Assembly: GCA_033239525.1 (NCBI GenBank)
Contig: BSYO01000004.1
Location: forward strand, 22,854,037-22,918,036
DNA: 64,000 nucleotides
Origin: Nepenthes gracilis
Lineage: Eukaryota; Streptophyta; Magnoliopsida; Caryophyllales; Nepenthaceae
Reading direction: 5' to 3'
The notes beneath the pieces were generated by a model. That model had not been told where the DNA came from, ran no database searches, and saw only the letters and a list, made by a program, of their open reading frames with translations. Positions 58,244 through 64,000 of this stretch are shown piece by piece. Position 1 is the first letter of the stretch; each line of letters begins with the position of its first letter. The translations under genes and the position numbers were made by a program.

Positions 58244-58610
58244 TAAAAATAATTTGATTTTTTTGAATCCTGTATATAGTAAATTTCGTATAAAATACGT
58301 ACATATCGGTGTGAGAGGTAATAATATTAATATAGAAATAATATCTCAAACATATTTTTAATACTGAGATAAATATCATAAGATATTATTTAATTATAAA
58401 AAATATTGTAAAACAAATAAAATATATTATTGAAAACTGAAAATTAATTGATATAATTTTTTTAAATTTTAGATGTCATAAAAATCTAAAATTTGTTAAA
58501 GTGTAGCTAATCTTGACAACAAATAAGAGTACCTAGTGTATTAAATGATTAAAAAAATTTGTGAATTTATCAAAAATTTAAATGAAACACTTATTAAAAA
58601 TACTGTAAAA
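58244..58610. repeat. 367-bp direct duplication flanking the pararetrovirus, right copy
   Basis: Partner of 44888-45254, with the same length and orientation and four substitutions by my count. It is preceded by ATACTG (58238-58243), so the 11-mer ATACTGTAAAA found at the end of each copy (45244-45254, 58600-58610) also occurs at the virus/host junction (58238-58248). Confidence 0.95.
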
Positions 58611-61340
58611 ATATGTATAGTTAATATATATTTAGTTATAATGAAGATTTATATTTGATATATATGTGTGTTACTATTAAAAATATAATATTAGTATCAA
58701 TTTCGTATTAATATGATGGTTAACTTAAAAAATAGTATGAAAAGGTGCACAGGGGCCTACTTCGCAAGCATACGACCCAATAGTTATGCCACATGCCCAT
58801 TGCCTATTGGAGTATATCTAATGGGCAGGGTTCCCCCTCCATTTTTTTTTATTTTTTTTCTTTTTATTCTTTTTCAACCTTTTTTAAATTTGTTTTCTTA
58901 TTTTGTTTTATATTATATTTTTTATAAAATAATAAAATATCAAAAAAATATTTATTTATAATTTTTTAGATCCTATTAATATAATAATTTTTTAAAAATA
59001 TATTATTATAAAATTATTATTTTATAATTTTATAAAATACAATTATCATTATATTATAATATTTTAATAATATATGATTACAAATTATTATTTTATAAAC
59101 TTATAAAATATAATCTGACTTGTGTAATAATATTTTAAAATTTATAGTTATAAAATTATTATTTCATGAATTTATAAATATAAATATAAATATTTAATAA
59201 ATAATAAAAATTTGATCAATTTATAAATAAATTTATTTATATGTTTAATTTTTATATAAATTTATACTTTATAAGAATAATTAAAATATATATAAATAAT
59301 AAATATAAAAAAGGAATAAAAGGGTTAAATAAATTTAAAAAAAAAAAGGAAAGCCCGTCGAATTAAATCTAATGACACTGTACTACAGCACAGTGCCCCT
59401 CAACTCGTGTAAAAAGTATAGTTAGGGCATCCAAGCCCACAATCTCCTATAAATTTAATACCATAATTAAAATTGCTTTTATTACAAGACTCTTTATATA
59501 AATAAAAGAAAATATGAACTAGCAAAGGACATTGGACTTTCAAAATTCAAATTATAATTGGACATTGGATTTGTTACATGCAAAATTTAGAACAAATTTT
59601 TAATAAGATCGACTACGAATTCCTTTATTTAAATTTTATGAAAAGAATAGATGATAACGCACATTTATAAAAAAAAAAATGATTTGCTTGTAATAAATGG
59701 GATATAAAAAGTTTATATGAAAAACCCTTATAAATTTAGAAAAATGCCACATAAAAAATAATGTGCACTATAAAATGTAGGTCTGGTTGTAATAAATCAT
59801 TCAAAACTGTATTCAAATTTTTCACATAGACAATTTAAGAAATAAACAATAAGTGAACAAAAAATAATAAAATAATAATATAATTTTATACCCTACGTAA
59901 CGAATAATAGCATGTGATTAAAAATATAGGAATTGGCAAAAATCTCCTTCTAGTATTCTCTTTCTTAATCTCAAAAACCCTTATAACTAATTTTGAGCTG
60001 TCACATTTCTACTATATCAAATTTCTCTCCAAAAAACAGAGCAAAACTAATATTGAAAGAGTATGACATTTAAACGCTGACACTAGCTTATGAGAGCATT
60101 AAAAGTTTGCGTTCGAACGTCCATAATAGTTGGTGTGAGTACTAGAAGTGGTCTCTCAAACATTAAAAGTTGGCATTTGAACACTAGAGACACAGATGCC
60201 TCTATATAAAAAAAACTTGCATAAATTCCCTTCGGGCATTACTCGGGCACTTCAGCATCTGAAGAGCATGCATGAGTGTCCATTTACACGTCCATCAGAC
60301 ATTGATCTTTTTATCCACTTTAATCCTCTGCTCGAGCAAATTTTTATATTTAAGTTGAGTGAACCTTCAAATAATCCATTTGTTAGGAATTAAATTAATA
60401 AAAGAATGATTTAAAATCTAATAAATTTAAATTAATTACTTTTGACAACTTATTGTAAATTTATTAAGTTTATGTGTGGACAATTACTGCTATAAATGTG
60501 TGTATTTTTATTTGTTTATTTGTCATTGTAGTCATCGTTAAATACTATCAGCAATTAGGCAAAATATCACGAACCCTAACAATGTTGAAACCAAACCACT
60601 ATCAATGAAGGTGTGTACAAACTAATGTGTAATTAATTGATCCAGCTTCACGCGTTAGCATGATGATTAACTCAGAAAATAATATGAAAAAGTATACTTA
60701 TGATATCCATGCCCACAATATTCTACGAATTCAACACCATGATTAATGCTGCTTTCGTTACAATAGTTTTATATAAATAGAAGGAGATATATACAGACAA
60801 ACAACTTATGTCCTTTGAATTTCAATTATAAGCTTTGAATTTCATTAACTCTTACTCTTATGATCAGGTCTATAATTTTAACATTTTAGTTCACCCATAA
60901 GATTTGGGTGAAGGATTCGTATCAATCTAATCAACCATCTTAGACCTTCTTCAACTAAAAAATAAGGTACATAATCAGTCTTTTTGATGGGCTTCTACTT
61001 TCCCATAAAAGTGGGTGCAATGTCATTGGTTTCAAATTTGAATTTATATTTCTTAGTCCATAATTAAGGTAGACCATCATTTAATCATTAAGCTTTAAAA
61101 AACTTAATTATTTATTCCATTGATTTAAACCTAAACCCAGATTGAAATACAAATCGGTATCGAATAACAATAAACAAGTAAAATTATGATGTAAAAATTA
61201 TCCAATCATAAGATCTAAAAATTATATTTGAAAATAATTTTAAAATTCGATAATAACTTGATCTCTAAATATATCTAAGGAATGAACATTTTAATTAATA
61301 TTACAATAACAAACCAATACTTTCAAAATTTTAAAATCAG
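58611..61340. other. AT-rich gene-free region with a diverged internal duplication
   Basis: No protein-like ORF is seen. About 59405-59560 and 60690-60840 are recognisably related (shared AAGTATA, GCCCACAAT, TTATATAAATA landmarks), and the piece 58710-58745 matches sequence just before the second copy near 60660. Some 650 bp (58745-59395) therefore look inserted in the first copy. Confidence 0.45.
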
Positions 61341-61379
61341 ATTTGATGTATATGGTGATTCATTGGCCAACTCAGAAAC

Positions 61380-62270
61380 TCAACCCATGAAGGAAGAAAG
61401 GCCTAGAAGACAGAAACCCAACAGGACACTTCCTTAGCTGAGAAATCCAGAATGTAACATGATTGGCCCAAGTGAGTCAACCCAGAACCGCTGAACAAAA
61501 AACAGACAAATAGGGCTATGTGATACGTCGTGTATTGGTCGTTCTTCTAATTCAACATCCAACAGCCTTCATAGTTCTACGCATACAAGCTAGCGGCACT
61601 TACCATAATGCCGCTTGATGATTGCGTATCACCATTATGACAGTTATGGCTCAATAAATCTTGTAAGAAGATAATTATCATATGGTGCCCCTATTATTGC
61701 TCTGGTAGTGGAGTGAATATTTTTGGGTAGCAATAGCTACCATAATCAGTCGCTGTGATCGTTGAGACAGTTTAGCGGATCAATATAGACAACTGTCATC
61801 AGTTATGAGACGTAAAGAAAGCTAAATCAGTGCTTATTTTATAAATATCCCTTTTTCCACTACGAAGAAGGGGATCTCTGATTAAGTAATCAAACAACCA
61901 GTCCTCGAATATAATGTACATTTTGACTCTCAGACGTTCGTACATATTAAGAGCCCGCAAAGCTACTCTCCCTACGAGTATACTTATTTTAAAGCCGCTA
62001 TTTCTAAAGAGCGCATCATTCCAAAAACCGCTTTTAGTTGAGCACACATCTCAGAACCTGAACCTTTGTAACACACTCAATCTCCTCTCTTATGCTTGTG
62101 TCCACGTATTTTCACATTCTTCCATCATTTGTTATGTTGAAGAAAGATATCTGACTTATATATTAGAAGACGAGTCCTATCATCATTTAATATCTCGTTT
62201 GTTTATTGTAATATGTAAAATTCAAGTTTCTAAAAATAAAGGGCAAACCTATTTCAGTTCAATCTATTGA
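61380..62270 (+). mobile_element. LTR-like block (probable solo or truncated LTR)
   Basis: This stretch is less AT-rich than its surroundings. It has TGTGATACGTCGTG near 61519, a TTTATAAATATCC box near 61840 and a transcribed-leader-like segment with ACACACTCAATCTC. The layout is like a Ty3/gypsy LTR. No internal region, primer site or second LTR is in the window, so boundaries and class are uncertain. Confidence 0.4.
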
Positions 62271-62439
62271 ATGATATCAAGTGACCCCCTAATTTATACA
62301 ATAATCTAAATTTAGATACCATCAATATTAAATATAGTCACAATTATTGGCCACTGGCCATAATACAAACAAGATTGGAATAAAAACAAAATTCAGCATT
62401 TTAAACTGTTAAATTATACACAAATATCAAATTATTTTA

Positions 62440-64000
62440 ACACCCCAAAACTAAATCTCAAAAAGTCCTCCTTCAAAATTTGATTACCTACAAGTTAGCT
62501 CGAATACTCTAATCTAGAATGCCAGTGAAACAAATATAAAAGTGAGTTAATTATTTCACAATATATATATACTTTAATATATAAATATATAATAAAGAAA
62601 TATGCTGAAATTATATAATAACCATAAGTTTGAAATGTCGATATTATATTTTTTTCAATAATTCGTATTAAAGCCAATTTTTAATAATCAAATTATATAT
62701 ATTTTTTTACAATATTGAAAATCATACTTTAAGATGAACAAATATATAAAATATACTTAAATCATACAAACATACAAAAATGACCAATGAACGGTGATTA
62801 CCTACTAATAAAAGGCTAATATTAAAATTCGGATTATAATTATTTTCATATAACTAATAGTAACATGTTATTATTTAAGACAAGTAGGTAAATCATTTAT
62901 ATATAACCCTACAAATGAAACCAAACGTCACTATTTAGGTTGGTGAATGATAAATTTAATTTTTAATTTACTAATAATATATTAAGAAATATCTGAATAT
63001 ATTATGTCAATTATATACAATGGTCTATATTTAGTTAAATTAAAAACTTTAGTCAAATATAAATATATTTTTTTTATTTTTAACATATTAGAGAAAAATA
63101 CTTTATTCATTAAAATTTACATGAAATTTTTTCTTATTTCTTTAAATATATGACATATAAAAAAATTTTAGTTATACGGAAATAATAAAGTAAAAGTTGA
63201 GGATTAATAGGAAATGTCATGCAGAAATTGTGAGAAAGTCAACATAATTTGTATAAATTCATTATTTTTTTATATAATAAAAACATACAAAGATAAATAT
63301 GTAGAGATTATTAACATACAAAAGTTTTTATATAGAAATTAATGACATATAAGAATATATATATATATAATTTGAAGATATGCAAGAACACATTATAGAA
63401 TTTTAACACTTAAATATTATATATATGGATATAAGATATATAATTCATAAAATTTGTCTGAAATAAAAATAAATTCACATGTATATAAAATATAATCAGT
63501 GTATGTATGAAAATAGTATCTATATAATATTTTAAATAAGAAATATTTAATAATTATAAAGAAGGTCAACAATAATAGAATAAAGGAATTTAAATGTACT
63601 TGTTTTTACTTAATTTCTAACAATAGATCTTTAATTTTATCTTTTAATTCCCCATCTCTCTCTATTTTTCTCTTATCTTTCTATCTATTTTTCTCAAAAA
63701 ATTGACTAAAATAATCCAAAATTGATCAAATGACTTAATAATAGGGAATTGCACATGTGTGCCAATTAAACACGGATTAAATGCTAAATTAGAATCCATA
63801 TCCTGTAAAAATGTTACTCATGTATATATATCAGCGTATCAAAATTCTATTCTAAAATACACATCCGTCAATTGGACACATAAAGTGTTAACATTATAAC
63901 TAAAATATACAAAAACATCTTAGAGACGTCCATCAAATTTTTTTACTATCCAAAATATACACAAGTGTAAATTATAGATAGGTCAAGCGTTACTCGACCT
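62440..64000. repeat. Dispersed LTR-like repeat, copy 2 (cut by the right edge)
   Basis: It begins near AACACCCCAAAACTAAATCTC and follows copy 1 (18430-20560) in the same order and orientation, more AT-rich and diverged. It lacks the 130-bp duplication seen in copy 1. The window ends inside it. Confidence 0.55.

Noticed and set aside
1..64000. CRISPR arrays, bacterial operons, rRNA or tRNA genes
   Set aside because: Nothing of the kind was seen. The tRNA-like words are primer-binding sites of retroelements and the tandem repeats are eukaryotic mini- or microsatellites.

Overview
The window is nuclear DNA of a flowering plant, almost certainly a eudicot. It is AT-rich, its genes have many exons with GT-AG introns, LTR-retrotransposon debris is common, and the two leftmost genes repeat a gene pair known from Arabidopsis. 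I cannot name the species.

Layout. All recognisable host genes lie on the minus strand. (1) 423-5400 holds the 5' half of a DRG-family GTPase gene; the rest lies beyond the left edge. (2) 8656-38400 is one gene of about 30 kb for a TRF-like MYB (telomere/telo-box binding) protein of 650 residues in eight coding exons. Its introns reach 7.1 and 11.6 kb and carry a degenerate Ty1/copia element (24217-28896), a LINE relic, LTR-like repeats, satellite-like tandem repeats and a palindromic TATG/ACATG minisatellite. (3) 38650-44280 is intergenic, with a probable solo LTR that contains a GGCCGGAGTGG minisatellite. (4) 44288-44554 encodes the spliceosomal Sm core protein E in one uninterrupted exon, with a telo-box, site II elements and a TATA box upstream. 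(5) 45255-58237 is a 13-kb endogenous pararetrovirus (Caulimoviridae, florendovirus-like) on the minus strand, flanked by a 367-bp direct duplication of host DNA. (6) 58611-64000 is AT-rich and gene-poor, with LTR-like repeats.

The viral locus is the most interesting part. It consists of two head-to-tail units that share a promoter/leader 'common region' of about 600 bp but carry different coding content. Unit A (58237-51856) has coat protein, aspartic protease, reverse transcriptase and RNase H, then an intact second ORF that is an F-box protein. Unit B (51855-45255) begins at an initiator-Met tRNA primer site and has movement protein, a capsid-like N-terminus and a zinc knuckle, then about 2.8 kb of coding sequence that I do not recognise and that replaces protease, RT and RNase H. 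Units of similar length with a shared non-coding region and complementary gene sets are what a bipartite pararetrovirus would leave. Both long ORFs stay in one frame from end to end and are broken only by stop codons, so the copy is decayed but young. The two copies of the flanking duplication differ at only 4 of 367 positions.

The element lies just upstream of the Sm E promoter and on the same strand, so its terminal viral promoter points at that gene.
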